Positions 8,393 through 17,157 of a DNA stretch of 64,000 bases are shown here, one piece after another (positions within the stretch are counted from its first letter, which is position 1; each line of letters opens with the position of its first letter). The stretch comes from Methylomonas methanica (GTDB taxonomy: Bacteria > Pseudomonadota > Gammaproteobacteria > Methylococcales > Methylomonadaceae), in contig NZ_LUUG01000088.1 of NCBI RefSeq assembly GCF_001644035.1, positions 1 through 64,000 on the forward strand. Direction: 5' to 3'. The notes under the pieces are model-generated. The model was not told where the DNA came from. It was given only the letters and a program-made list of their open reading frames with translations, and searched no databases. The position numbers and the translations under genes are program-made.

Positions 8393-9418
8393 TCAGCGAT
8401 GCAATAACACCCACCAGGGACCGATACGGGTTTCTTGCAAGGCCAGTGCTTTGCGCACCGAAGAAAGGGCCTCGTCAGGCGTATCCAGAGAAAACACCCC
8501 GGTCACCCGCAGATTTTTAAGTGCGGCATCGGCCAGAAATATCCGTCCGAAGCGATAGCGCTCCAATTCGCTTATCAATTCGGCTAAAGGTCTATCGTTG
8601 ATCACCAGCCGATGTTGCTGCCAAGCGGACTGTTCCGCGCCCACGGCCTGCGGATGCGGTAAGGCCAATCCGGGCTTATAGCTCAAGCTTTGCCCCTGGG
8701 CGACGGTAATGTCACTCTCTCGACCGGCGGCGCTGACCACTACGGCATGCTCCTGAACGGTCACCTCGGTATGCTCGGCTGCCGTTTTATACACTTCAAA
8801 CACGGTACCCAAAGCCCGCACCGTTAAGTCGTCGGCTACCACCTCGAAAGGCCGCCTACTATCCTTTGCCACCGTAAATCGCACCTGGCCATGGTGCAAC
8901 ACGATCCGCCTAGCCTCGGCGGTGAACGCTACGGAAACCGCGCTATTGGTGTTCATCAGCAAACGGCTGCCGTCGCTGAGTTGAATCTCGCGAATTTCGC
9001 CGGTTTGCGTGTGGTAGTCGCTTAAATAATCGCTAATTAAGCGCGCTTGTTGGGGCATGATTAGCCCAATCGCCAACAGGCACATCGCCGCAATGGCAAA
9101 CCCGGCAGCGAACCAGGGCCGGCGTGGTTTGGGTTTGGCTGGCTTGATTTTAGCCGCGCGGAATGTCGCCGGGGCGATTTGCCGAGACGCCGGTTGTTGC
9201 ACTTCGACCTCTCTGGACAAGTTGCCGGCCACCACCATGTCTCTGAACAACTTCTCCGCCTCGGTAAATGCCTCGGCATTTAAGGGGTCGCGGTTCAGCC
9301 AATCGGCGAACGCTTCGAGTTCCGCATCGCTCAAACTGTCGTCGCGCAGACAAACCACCCAGGCGATGGCCTGATCTTGCAGACTTGTGTGAACGGATTT
9401 GTCGGACGGCACAGGCAT
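8393..9418 (-). CDS. FecR-type anti-sigma/sigma regulator (set A)
   Basis: 341 residues. The N-terminal part (LQDQAIAWVVCLRDDSLSDAELEAFADWL) is the cytoplasmic DUF4880-type sigma-binding segment. One membrane helix follows near residues 105-125 (FAAGFAIAAMCLLAIGLI). Then comes the periplasmic FecR domain (TGEIREIQLSDGSRLLMNTNSA ... GQVRFTVAKDSRRPFEVVADD) and a DUF4974-type C-terminus (LAELISELERYRFGRIFLAD). It relays the occupancy of the receptor STN domain to the adjacent FecI sigma factor across the inner membrane. It lies 145 bases downstream of the sigma gene and upstream of its cognate receptor. Confidence 0.93.
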   Translation of the reverse strand: MPVPSDKSVHTSLQDQAIAWVVCLRDDSLSDAELEAFADWLNRDPLNAEAFTEAEKLFRDMVVAGNLSREVEVQQPASRQIAPATFRAAKIKPAKPKPRRPWFAAGFAIAAMCLLAIGLIMPQQARLISDYLSDYHTQTGEIREIQLSDGSRLLMNTNSAVSVAFTAEARRIVLHHGQVRFTVAKDSRRPFEVVADDLTVRALGTVFEVYKTAAEHTEVTVQEHAVVVSAAGRESDITVAQGQSLSYKPGLALPHPQAVGAEQSAWQQHRLVINDRPLAELISELERYRFGRIFLADAALKNLRVTGVFSLDTPDEALSSVRKALALQETRIGPWWVLLHR

Positions 9419-9563
9419 GCGATCTCCAATTAAGCAGGGGTGTTATTGATAAAGACGTGCGAGGCGCGAAAGCGATCATAGCAAGACGGGCTTTGCAAAC
9501 AAGCGGCGGGCGTTACCGGCATGGGCGTGGAGCGGACTGAGGAAAATAAGGCGGACGTTTTGT

Positions 9564-10082
9564 TCAATCGGCCAGTTGCCGCGCGCAATGCGCCATGGCT
9601 TGGGCTAATAACTTATTGACCTGGGACTTGGAAATCCCCAAGCGTTCGGCAATTTGCATATAGGTCAGGCCATCGACACCATGCAGCAAAAACACACTGC
9701 GGCAGGCTTGCGGCAACTCGTCCAGCGCGTGTTGCAATGCGGCCAGACGTTGTTGACCGATCAACACCTGTTCCGGTGGCGCGGCGTTGCCAGGAATGGA
9801 TTCAGCTAGCGCATCAAAATCTTCGTCAGCGCCGTAACGGTCCCTGACCATGGTTTTGCGCTGATGATCGATGGTCAGATTGATCGCGATCCGAAACGCC
9901 ATGGCTCGAGCGTTATCCGGCGGCGTTTTCTCGGCGATTTGCCGTAAGCCCAGATACGTGTCATGGGTTAATTCGGCGGCAATATCCGGGCATTTCAAGC
10001 GCCCGGTCAAAAAACGCAATAACTCATCGGCCAAGGACTCGGTCCAGAACGCGGAAATATCGGTCAATGGCTGTGCACTCAT
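9564..10082 (-). CDS. ECF RNA polymerase sigma factor, FecI type (set A)
   Basis: 172 residues. Region 2 includes ELTHDTYLGLRQIAE and ARAMAFRIAINLTIDHQRK; region 4 includes ALDELPQACRSVFLLHGVDGLTYMQIAERLGISKSQVNKLL, a helix-turn-helix for -35 recognition. It would direct polymerase to the adjacent receptor promoter when FecR is activated. ATG at 10082. It is the first gene of the minus-strand set and is divergent from the GH17 gene. Confidence 0.92.
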   Translation of the reverse strand: MSAQPLTDISAFWTESLADELLRFLTGRLKCPDIAAELTHDTYLGLRQIAEKTPPDNARAMAFRIAINLTIDHQRKTMVRDRYGADEDFDALAESIPGNAAPPEQVLIGQQRLAALQHALDELPQACRSVFLLHGVDGLTYMQIAERLGISKSQVNKLLAQAMAHCARQLAD

Positions 10083-10415
10083 GCGTATCGGAAATATCCA
10101 AAGCTTTATTCAAAATCAGCGACTGGCTGACACCCCGCCAAAATGTCGCAGCGCAGCCTTGCGTCAGAGCGTCTGCAATAATTGAACCAAAGACGCATGT
10201 TGCTGGCGGGCCCCACCCGTCGTGCTGCCTTGCGCTGAACATTACTTCCGAGCCGCCCTGGAATACGGCAAATAACCCGCGGCATGGCCGGCAGATAACA
10301 TAGTTTTATCGAGAATAGCCGTTTGACTCGCCGACTTTGATTTTTAGCGCGCGCCAAGCCTGTATAATCCCCGCAACCCCACGTACTTATTCACTTAGCT
10401 TAACCATCCCCTGTC
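10083..10415. promoter_or_regulatory. Divergent intergenic region, fecI / GH17
   Basis: About 330 bases between divergent genes. A TATAAT at 10363-10368 lies about 47 bases before the GH17 start on the plus strand. A TTGATT at 10337-10342 is the nearest -35-like hexamer but the spacing (20) is long. No operator or repeat is recognised. Confidence 0.35.
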
Positions 10416-12116
10416 ATGCGCCCCACCAATCTGCTGTTCTGCCTGCTTTTCATCGTTGTCGTTCACGGCGCTATCGCCTGGAGCCTGAATCGCCCCCAAG
10501 ACGCCGGTGTCGATGTGCCATCGGGCAAATTGCGCAGTTTGTCGTTCGCGCCGTATCGCGAAGGCTTTAGTCCGATCGAAGAAAAATTTCCGTTGCCGGA
10601 ACATATCGACGCCGACCTGGGCTTGATTGCCGATAAAACGCACACCATTCGCACTTACTCGATACTCGGTGGCATGCAGCCGACGCCCGAATTCGCGCGC
10701 AAACACGGCGTGGAGATGATTCAAGGCGGCTGGCTGGGCGACGGCCATGACAGCAACAAAAAGGAGATCGCCGCGCTGATCGAAGCGGTCAACGCCAACC
10801 CGGACGTGGTCAAACGGGTGCTGGTCGGCAACGAAGTCCTGCTACGCAAGGATATGGATGTGGACAAACTGATCGGCTATATCCGCCAAGTCAAACAGGC
10901 GGTGAAACAGCCGGTATCGTATGCCGATGTTTGGTCGATTTATCTGAAATATCCGCAGCTGATGCAGGAAGTGGATTTCATCACCGTGCATATTCTGCCC
11001 TACTGGGAAGACGAGCCGGTGGCGATTGAGGATGCGGCCGGACATGTGGAGAAGATCGTCCAGCAAATCCAGGACAAAGCCAGCAGCATGGGCCTCAACA
11101 AACCGATTTTAATCGGCGAATCCGGCTGGCCGGCCGCCGGCAGACAACGCGGCCAAGCCGTCCCCAGCGTGGTTAACGAAACCCGCTTCATCCGCAGCCT
11201 GATCGAAGTCGTGAACCGGCACGGTTTGGACTACAACATCGTCGAAGCGTTTAACCAACCCTGGAAAAGCCATAACGAAGGCGTGGTCGGCGCAAACTGG
11301 GGTTTGCTGACCATCGACCGCGAACCGGTTTTCCCACTGACTGGCCCGGTTTACGAAAACCCGGACTGGCTGCTGCACTTTGCCTGGGCCACCGGCTTGT
11401 GGCTGTTGCTGGTCGCGGCCTACTTTAAAAAATTAGCCCATCTGTCCCTGCCCCACCTGTTGGTGTTTTTAGCATTGGCCCAAGTGTTTGGGGTTTGCCT
11501 GGTGACGCTGGCGGATTTTCTGTGGTTTACCAGCTATAGCATCTGGCAACAGGCTTACACCGTCTTGCTGGTGGTAGCCAACAGCTTGTTGAGCGGTTTG
11601 TTGCTGCACCGCTGCTATGCGATTTTGACTAAGCAATCGGCGCTGCCGGCCCTGGCAAACCGTTTGAGAAGCGCCTATCTGTTTTTCGTGGTGCTGGCGC
11701 TATATAAAACCTACAGCCTGGCGTTCAACGGCCGGTATCTGAGCTTCCCTGTCGAACAATTCGCGATTCCGGCCATCGGCATCTGCGGCTTGATCATTTG
11801 CCTATACCTGGCCCAGCGCCGGCTGCAATGGCATATGCTGCGCTTCGACAGCCTATCCGGCGGCGATTCGCAAACGCCGCGCGACCGTTTGCTGGCGTAT
11901 TTTTTAAACTTCGGCATGCTTGCCGTGGTGATAGGCGAGACACACGAGTTCATGGCCGCTTACGACTTTATCCAAGCGCATCCGGGCTTTAGCGAAGGTT
12001 TACCGGTAGCCCTGGGCTACACCTTCTACAATCAGCAACTCATGGCTTGGTTGCTGTGTATACTGGTACTGTCGATCCCGTTCTGGCCCCTCCGCTCAGA
12101 CAAAGCCAAGATTTAG
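10416..12116 (+). CDS. Membrane-anchored glycoside hydrolase family 17-like beta-glucanase/transglycosylase
   Basis: 566 residues. An N-terminal signal anchor ([17 protein letters not shown]) precedes a TIM-barrel GH17 domain to about residue 310. The acid/base Glu140 sits in VGNEVLL and the nucleophile Glu235 in GESGWP. The C-terminal ~240 residues carry about seven or eight hydrophobic helices. GH17 enzymes act on beta-1,3-glucans, and bacterial membrane members are linked to periplasmic or cyclic glucan processing, as in the GH17 part of NdvB proteins. No glycosyltransferase is adjacent, so the in vivo substrate is open. The catalytic domain probably faces the periplasm. The next gene follows after 101 bases if its 12218 start is right. 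Confidence 0.85.
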   Translation: MRPTNLLFCLLFIVVVHGAIAWSLNRPQDAGVDVPSGKLRSLSFAPYREGFSPIEEKFPLPEHIDADLGLIADKTHTIRTYSILGGMQPTPEFARKHGVEMIQGGWLGDGHDSNKKEIAALIEAVNANPDVVKRVLVGNEVLLRKDMDVDKLIGYIRQVKQAVKQPVSYADVWSIYLKYPQLMQEVDFITVHILPYWEDEPVAIEDAAGHVEKIVQQIQDKASSMGLNKPILIGESGWPAAGRQRGQAVPSVVNETRFIRSLIEVVNRHGLDYNIVEAFNQPWKSHNEGVVGANWGLLTIDREPVFPLTGPVYENPDWLLHFAWATGLWLLLVAAYFKKLAHLSLPHLLVFLALAQVFGVCLVTLADFLWFTSYSIWQQAYTVLLVVANSLLSGLLLHRCYAILTKQSALPALANRLRSAYLFFVVLALYKTYSLAFNGRYLSFPVEQFAIPAIGICGLIICLYLAQRRLQWHMLRFDSLSGGDSQTPRDRLLAYFLNFGMLAVVIGETHEFMAAYDFIQAHPGFSEGLPVALGYTFYNQQLMAWLLCILVLSIPFWPLRSDKAKI

Positions 12117-12217
12117 CACGTACGATCAATGTTGCTCAAGCAGCTGGTTCCGGCACCGCGCCTATCGGTGCGTGCCCCGAGGCTGATTTTTCGGTAATCA
12201 ACACAAGGACACCCTAT

Positions 12218-13015
12218 ATGTGGCTGCGCACTAGCTGCGAAATAACCTTCGATGTCAGCATCGAGACTCCATTCATTTTGATGCTGCGGCCGCGCAACGG
12301 CGCCAATCAATGGGTGGCCCGCGAGTCGTATACCTTGAATCCGACGGTGCCGGTATTCGAATATACCGACTACTACGGCAATCTCTGTCAGCGCCTGATT
12401 GCACCGCCCGGCGAGTTTGCCGTGCGCACCAGCGCCGATATTCATACTAACGAGCATATCGACGTCTGCCCCGGCGCACCCTTTACGGAAGTGCAAAGTC
12501 TGCCGGATTCGGTACTGACCTATCTGATCCCGACCCGCTATTGCGAATCCGACCGGTTTATCGATCTGGCCCAGGAAATCGTCGCCGATGCCTTACCGGG
12601 TTACGACCAAGTCGCGACGCTGCACCGCTGGCTTCGCGACAATATCCGGTTCAATCCGGACTCGCCGCATTTCCAGCTGTCGGCGGTCGAAACCAATATG
12701 GCCGGCGAAGGCGTCTGCCGCGAATTGGCGCATTTGGGCATCGCCCTGTGCCGGGCCTTGTGCATTCCGGCACGGATGGTGGTGGGCTATTTATATGGCT
12801 TGCAACCTATGGACTTTCACGCCTGGTTCGAGGCGTATGTGGGCGGACGTTGGTATACCTTCGACCCGACCCAAGCCGAACCATGCGGCGGTAGGGTCAT
12901 CGTCGCTTACGGCCACGACGCGGCGGACGTGGCGATTTTCACCCAATTCGGCCCGGCGCTTTATCCCATGCACATGGCCGCCAATGTCGAACGCCTGCCC
13001 GGCCCGCCGGATTAG
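12218..13015 (+). CDS. Transglutaminase-like cysteine protease-fold protein
   Basis: About 265 residues. The transglutaminase-like core has Cys167 in [19 protein letters not shown], His201 in [17 protein letters not shown] and Asp216 in FDPT, the standard triad order. An N-terminal beta domain (about residues 1-110) is typical of bacterial transglutaminase-like proteins. An upstream start at 12047 would overlap the GH17 gene; the ATG at 12218 has AAGGA about 11 bases ahead and starts the conserved beta domain, so I chose it. There is no signal peptide, so a cytoplasmic location is likely. Family members are proteases, amidases or cross-linking enzymes; the substrate cannot be told. Confidence 0.85.
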   Translation: MWLRTSCEITFDVSIETPFILMLRPRNGANQWVARESYTLNPTVPVFEYTDYYGNLCQRLIAPPGEFAVRTSADIHTNEHIDVCPGAPFTEVQSLPDSVLTYLIPTRYCESDRFIDLAQEIVADALPGYDQVATLHRWLRDNIRFNPDSPHFQLSAVETNMAGEGVCRELAHLGIALCRALCIPARMVVGYLYGLQPMDFHAWFEAYVGGRWYTFDPTQAEPCGGRVIVAYGHDAADVAIFTQFGPALYPMHMAANVERLPGPPD

Positions 13016-13100
13016 CGCGCACCCGGCGCCGCCATCACACATCGAGCAAAGGTGCGGATTCCCGGTATAATGCCGATTCCGCTGTAATCAACGCTTTATT

Positions 13101-14411
13101 ATGAGTAATCTTTTTCTGGTCGCCTGCGCCTTGTTGCTGGTATTTCTAAACGGCTTCTTTGTTGCGGTCGAGTTCAGTCTGGTCAAACTAAGGCAGACCA
13201 GAATCAAGACAATCGAACAAACCGAAGGCTGGCGCGGCCGCATCCTCGCCAAAGTACACAAAAAACTCGACGCTTATCTATCAGCCTGCCAACTCGGCAT
13301 TACCCTGGCCTCGCTGGGGCTGGGCTGGATCGGCGAACCGGCTTTCGCCGACCTGTTAGTCCCGCTGTTTGCCAAAGCCGAAATCACCTCCCCGGAAATC
13401 ATCCATAACATCTCGTTTGCCTTTGCCTTTTGCACGATCTCCTTCCTGCATATCGTCGTCGGTGAGCAAGCGCCTAAATCGCTGGCTATCCGCAACCCGG
13501 AAGGCATAGGTCTGTGGAGTGCAGGACCGCTATACGCGCTGTACTGGCTGATGTACCCGGCCATCTGGTTGTTGAACGGCAGCGCCAATCTGGTGTTGCG
13601 AATCGCCGGACTTAGCGACGGTCACAACCTGGACAGTCATTATTCCAACGACGAATTGAAACTGATTCTGCGCTCCAGCCGGGCCGGCGAGAACCTGACC
13701 AGCGATGAATGCAACGTGCTGGCCAAGGCGCTGGATTTCGGCAAGCTGGAAGTCTCCGATTTAATGCGGCCGATTCACGAAATTACCGCGCTGTATCAAG
13801 GCCAATCTCAGCAACACATGCTGGAAACGGTTTACAGCAGTTGCTTCAGCCGCTACCCGTATTTCGACAGTAACGGTATCGATGTGCTGGGCATTATCCA
13901 TTTGAAGGATCTGTTTCTGGCGCAACAACACGGCCAGCAAATCGACGATTTGGAACCCTATCTACGGCCGATTCAACATATCTCCGCGCATATGCCGGCC
14001 CTGGAATTGTTCCGGCGCTTTACCCAAGGCTCGCCGCATTTCGCGGTCATCGGCCAGAAAGGCCACAAGCCGCACGGCTTTATCACGCTGGACAATCTGC
14101 TGTCGGCCATGGTCGGCGAAATCCGCGACGAATTTCGTAAAACCGAAAGCGACTGGACCCGGCAAGATGACGGCAGCTTGCTGGGCAAAGGCAGCTTGCC
14201 GATTTTCTCCCTGGAGCGGATTCTGGGTATCGATGTGGAAAACGAAGAACTGGATCTGGACGACGTCGATTCCGTGGGCGGCATGATCCTGGCGCAATTA
14301 CGCGACATCCCGGAAGCCGGCGAGCGCATCGCCTTTAACGATTTTGAAATCGTCGTGAAAGAAATGAACGGCCCGCGCATTGAGTGGGTGCAGGTTTATC
14401 CCAAGCAGTAA
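13101..14411 (+). CDS. CNNM/CBS-domain membrane protein (HlyC/CorC family)
   Basis: 436 residues. An N-terminal DUF21/CNNM membrane domain (about residues 1-195) has several helices and the conserved GFFVAVEFSLVKLR and GEQAPKSLAIRNP segments. A CBS pair follows (DLMRPIHEITALY ... GIIHLKDLF; FAVIGQKGHKPHGFITLDNLL), then a C-terminal CorC/HlyC domain (SLEGILG-like FSLERILGID to the end). Family members transport or regulate divalent cations such as Mg2+ or Co2+; the old name haemolysin is misleading. Length and domain order are complete. It is transcribed in the same direction as the GH17 and transglutaminase genes but is probably independent. Confidence 0.9.
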   Translation: MSNLFLVACALLLVFLNGFFVAVEFSLVKLRQTRIKTIEQTEGWRGRILAKVHKKLDAYLSACQLGITLASLGLGWIGEPAFADLLVPLFAKAEITSPEIIHNISFAFAFCTISFLHIVVGEQAPKSLAIRNPEGIGLWSAGPLYALYWLMYPAIWLLNGSANLVLRIAGLSDGHNLDSHYSNDELKLILRSSRAGENLTSDECNVLAKALDFGKLEVSDLMRPIHEITALYQGQSQQHMLETVYSSCFSRYPYFDSNGIDVLGIIHLKDLFLAQQHGQQIDDLEPYLRPIQHISAHMPALELFRRFTQGSPHFAVIGQKGHKPHGFITLDNLLSAMVGEIRDEFRKTESDWTRQDDGSLLGKGSLPIFSLERILGIDVENEELDLDDVDSVGGMILAQLRDIPEAGERIAFNDFEIVVKEMNGPRIEWVQVYPKQ

Positions 14412-14785
14412 TTTCAGCAAGTCAGTGCTTTAAAGGTAATCGAGCTGCTATTTTGTGGTGATATGATTCCTAGAGAATTATTAACCGCGTCCGACCGAAA
14501 GCCGGCCTTGATGAACGAGCGCGATCAGGCGGATATTTCGTCAACGGCAAATCTAGGCTGGGTTGAATAACAATGAAACCCAGCTCAGAAGCTGATAAGT
14601 TTTCCAATCCAAACTGCCGTTAGAACGTAAAGAAATTCTGTTATTTGAACACATTTGCAGGGTTTCGCGTTGCTCTACCCAGCCGACGATGCCCAGTAAA
14701 ACAAGCCCAACAAATCGATCTTGCTTAGTGTTTAGGCAATTCGCGCCTATAATGCGCCTATCCAATCTTCCCATGAGAAACACCC
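14412..14785. repeat. Intergenic region with palindromic-element remnants
   Basis: At 14554-14586 arms GCTGGGTT and AACCCAGC surround an 11-base loop, and at 14659-14684 a second copy-like string GGGTTTCGCGTTGCTCTACC lies in the opposite sense. Both look like pieces of the mobile palindromes whose translation gives VGWVEQRET-type peptides. The first arm pair may stop transcription after the CNNM gene, although no T-run follows. No gene is supported here. Confidence 0.5.
14725..14761 (+). promoter_or_regulatory. Toxin-antitoxin promoter with direct repeats
   Basis: A TATAAT (14748-14753) with a weak TTAGTG 17 bases upstream (14725-14730). The -10 lies inside a direct repeat GCGCCTAT-AAT-GCGCCTAT (14743-14761). 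Repeats over a toxin-antitoxin promoter are typical antitoxin or complex binding sites, so autoregulation is a reasonable inference. Confidence 0.5.
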
Positions 14786-15130
14786 ATGAAAACAGTCAAT
14801 GTCAGCGGTTTAAAGAATAATCCCAGCGAAGCGTTGCGGATGGCGCATGAGGATATGGTATTGGTCATGAACAGAAACGAACCAGACGCCTTAATCATCG
14901 GGCTCAAATCCGCCCAAATTATCGGCATGCCCGGCGTGCGTAAAGCCTTGGCCACCGCCTTGTTTAAAGACGGCAACTTATCCCTGGCGCGCTCAGCCAA
15001 ATTAGCCGACATGCCTTTAGCTAACTTTATCGCTCATGTCTCGCGTTTGGGCATTCCGGTTATCAGTCAAACCGCAGAGGAAGTGCAAGATGACATGGAC
15101 ACCCTGGACCAGTGGTTAAAGCAGGCCTAA
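14786..15130 (+). CDS. UPF0175 family antitoxin
   Basis: 114 residues without a signal or membrane helix. It has an N-terminal Phd/YefM-like segment (MKTVNVSGLKNNPSEALRMA) and a UPF0175 helical region (KALATALFKDGNLSLARSAK-LADMPLANFIAHVSRLGIPV). UPF0175 proteins pair with DUF3368 PIN-like toxins and are expected to bind both the toxin and the promoter. It lies six bases ahead of the toxin gene. Confidence 0.88.
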   Translation: MKTVNVSGLKNNPSEALRMAHEDMVLVMNRNEPDALIIGLKSAQIIGMPGVRKALATALFKDGNLSLARSAKLADMPLANFIAHVSRLGIPVISQTAEEVQDDMDTLDQWLKQA

Positions 15131-15136
15131 CAACGC

Positions 15137-15625
15137 ATGGCCCGCATAGTTGTCGTTGATTCCAGCCCTTTAATCGGTCTGGCAATCGTGGATGGTTTGG
15201 AATGGTTGCCTAAATTGTTTGATAAGGTGTTTATGCTGGAATCCGTCAAACAAGAGGTGTTACCCGGCAAAGCTGCGCCCGGCGAACCCGCCATCGCTCA
15301 AGCACTGACCACCGAATGGATCAAGGTATGGCCGGAGCCCATCGCATCGCAACTTGAGATCGATCTGGATCCCGGCGAAACCGACTGCATCAATATCTGC
15401 TTGAGTAATCCCGACAAGGTTTTGTTGATCATGGATGAACGCGCCGGTCGTGCGGTCGCCAAGGAAAAAGGACTGCGCGTTATCGGCACCGCGGCGATTA
15501 TCGGGTTAGCTAAAAAACAAGGCTTGATTCCCTCCGCGCGAGCAATCTTTGAGGTTTTACACCGTTCTGATTTTCGCATTTCGGCCGCAGTCATCAATCA
15601 AATATTGCTTAGCGTGAATGAGTAA
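15137..15625 (+). CDS. DUF3368 PIN-like toxin (nuclease)
   Basis: 162 residues of the DUF3368 family, a PIN-domain fold. Asp8 in VVDSSPLIGLA, Glu in LDPGETDCINICLS and the acidic MDERAGRAVAKEKG stretch give the metal-binding carboxylates of PIN ribonucleases. It follows the UPF0175 antitoxin with a six-base gap, which fits a type II toxin-antitoxin operon. The RNA target cannot be told. It is immediately followed by the decayed zwf fragment on the other strand. Confidence 0.87.
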   Translation: MARIVVVDSSPLIGLAIVDGLEWLPKLFDKVFMLESVKQEVLPGKAAPGEPAIAQALTTEWIKVWPEPIASQLEIDLDPGETDCINICLSNPDKVLLIMDERAGRAVAKEKGLRVIGTAAIIGLAKKQGLIPSARAIFEVLHRSDFRISAAVINQILLSVNE

Positions 15626-15639
15626 GGCCATAGTCGACT

Positions 15640-15795
15640 TTGGACTAACACGTTGAGGTCTTGCGAGTTGTTCAACAAACGCATTTCCAAACCAGACGCC
15701 TTGACGGTCATGTCGATGCGGATGCATTCTTCCGGTTGATTACCAGCGATAGCCCGTTGGGGACATGACGCTAGTCTGGAAAACGGCTTCCAATA
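15640..15795 (-). pseudogene. Remnant of a glucose-6-phosphate dehydrogenase gene (zwf)
   Basis: Read on the minus strand this stretch encodes [20 protein letters not shown], matching [20 protein letters not shown] in the intact zwf at 47449-48939. DNA similarity is clear at 15681-15751 against about 47746-47817, with a one-base indel. Upstream of that indel a shifted frame still reads MSPNGLSL against MTPNWILLG. Only some 40-50 codons remain, bounded by the toxin gene and the oxygenase. It is the debris of a second zwf copy, not a gene; the outer limits are approximate. Confidence 0.8.
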
Positions 15796-15863
15796 TTTAA
15801 CGATCATCAGCGTTGAGTTTTCCCATGCAACAATCTCATATCATTCCAAAAGGAGCTTAGCCG

Positions 15864-16793
15864 TTGCTCGCGCAGCCCATCCACCACGATAGCCCGTTCC
15901 CGTTTTTTTATGACAATGCTGCCTTTTCCGAGGAACAGTGCGCTGCGCTTGACTCATTATTCTTACAAGACGGTGACTGGCAGCATCGGGATGGCGCGTT
16001 TTACCGGTGTTCTCTCAAAGACGTTACCGAGAATATTCCAGACACGTTTCAAGCGGAAGTGCTTGCTAGAATGCGCGAGATTACCGGATTGCCACTCACG
16101 AATCGTGTTCTGGTCACGGCGCAACGCATGCTGCCTGGACAAGCCATTGGTATACACAGCGACCGGCCGCTAGTGGGTTACGAAATTGCGCGACTGGTCG
16201 TGCAACTGAATAAGCATTGGCAAACCGACCATGGCGGTGTTTTGGAATTATTCTCCTCGCCGGAGAGCGAGGCGGTGTTCAGCGTTAATCCTGAGTACAA
16301 CAAAGCCTTTGGCTTTCTACTGCACGTCGATTCATACCATGGCGTCACTGAGGCTATTCAGCCACGCCAAACAGTGGTCTTCAATTTCTGGCACGCAGCC
16401 AATACACCCGAGCTTGCCGCACACGTGCAGGCCTTGTTTGCCGACATACATTTCTCCGAACTGCCGGCAGCTCTCAACCCTGTGGCCACGGCTGCGGAAT
16501 CGAGTCTGCCCGAGGAGATGACATTTCATGCCGGCATGGCTGCGCTTGCACTCCATCGCTGGGGTTATGATGAAACTACCGTGATCACCGGCTACCAATA
16601 CAGCGCCGGCCTTTCTGTCTGCGGCAGCTACGATGCCGAGACCTATGCCGCCGTGCGACTGGCGGATTGGGTGGCATGTTTGTATCGGGATTGGTTTGAT
16701 CTGGCCCGTTGGAAAATCTTGCGCCGCGAACTTGCAGGAATGGAAATTTTTACACGCCTGATGCCTACATGGCAGCTTTGTCTGCCGGAATAG
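15864..16793 (+). CDS. 2-oxoglutarate/Fe(II)-dependent dioxygenase-like protein
   Basis: 309 residues. The double-stranded beta-helix region holds the iron ligands His and Asp in IGIHSDRPLVGYEIARL and a distal His in VDSYHGVTEAI, followed by QPRQTVVFNFW where an Arg or Gln would hold the co-substrate. The C-terminal third (about residues 215-309) is helical with no match I recognise. The start is a TTG at 15864 preceded by AAGGAG with an eight-base spacing; no in-frame ATG is available near. Members hydroxylate proteins or small molecules; the neighbours do not suggest a substrate. Confidence 0.75.
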   Translation: MLAQPIHHDSPFPFFYDNAAFSEEQCAALDSLFLQDGDWQHRDGAFYRCSLKDVTENIPDTFQAEVLARMREITGLPLTNRVLVTAQRMLPGQAIGIHSDRPLVGYEIARLVVQLNKHWQTDHGGVLELFSSPESEAVFSVNPEYNKAFGFLLHVDSYHGVTEAIQPRQTVVFNFWHAANTPELAAHVQALFADIHFSELPAALNPVATAAESSLPEEMTFHAGMAALALHRWGYDETTVITGYQYSAGLSVCGSYDAETYAAVRLADWVACLYRDWFDLARWKILRRELAGMEIFTRLMPTWQLCLPE

Positions 16794-17157
16794 AGGGGCC
16801 GGACAATGCATGGTCGGCCACCGATTCCGGTAAAGCACAGTCGCAATCGACCCAAGCCGGTCTAAATTTGCGAGGATGGTAATTGCTGTAGCTGCCGGAC
16901 CGTCAAAATAACAATATACCTTCCCGATCAGTTGTGGAAATTTCTAAAGTTAGTGGGCTGCTTATGATTTCTCAGCGTTTTTGCAGTTCCTTTCCCACTC
17001 GCCGCCTCCTTTATGCTTAACGTCAATATCGATCAAGTTAGCCAAATGACGGTTTTTTCGCGTTTTTACATGTCCTTGACTGAGAGCGGCTCGCCGTATT
17101 TTTTATTTTTAATGGTAAAAAATGAAATGCATCCTCCAAGGCCCGCTTCCGCCTGCC
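16794..17157. other. Intergenic region, nothing recognised
   Basis: About 360 bases between convergent genes. An AT-rich stretch near 17092-17127 (TTTTTTATTTTTAATGG and surroundings) may end transcription from either side, but no clear hairpin is seen. No gene is supported. Confidence 0.4.

Noticed and set aside
10323-10368. TTGACT at 10323 as the -35 for TATAAT at 10363
   Set aside because: The spacing of 34 bases is far too long for a sigma-70 promoter.
12541-13070. Overlapping plus-strand frames inside and past the transglutaminase-like gene
   Set aside because: They are Arg/Trp/Cys-rich out-of-frame translations of the gene carrying the catalytic triad.
14553-14783. A 76-codon minus-strand frame containing VGWVEQRET
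   Set aside because: This peptide is the translation of common palindromic elements and not a protein family.
15598-15807. A 69-codon minus-strand frame as an intact small gene
   Set aside because: Its only recognisable part is a piece from the middle of zwf and the frame is broken against it, so it is debris.
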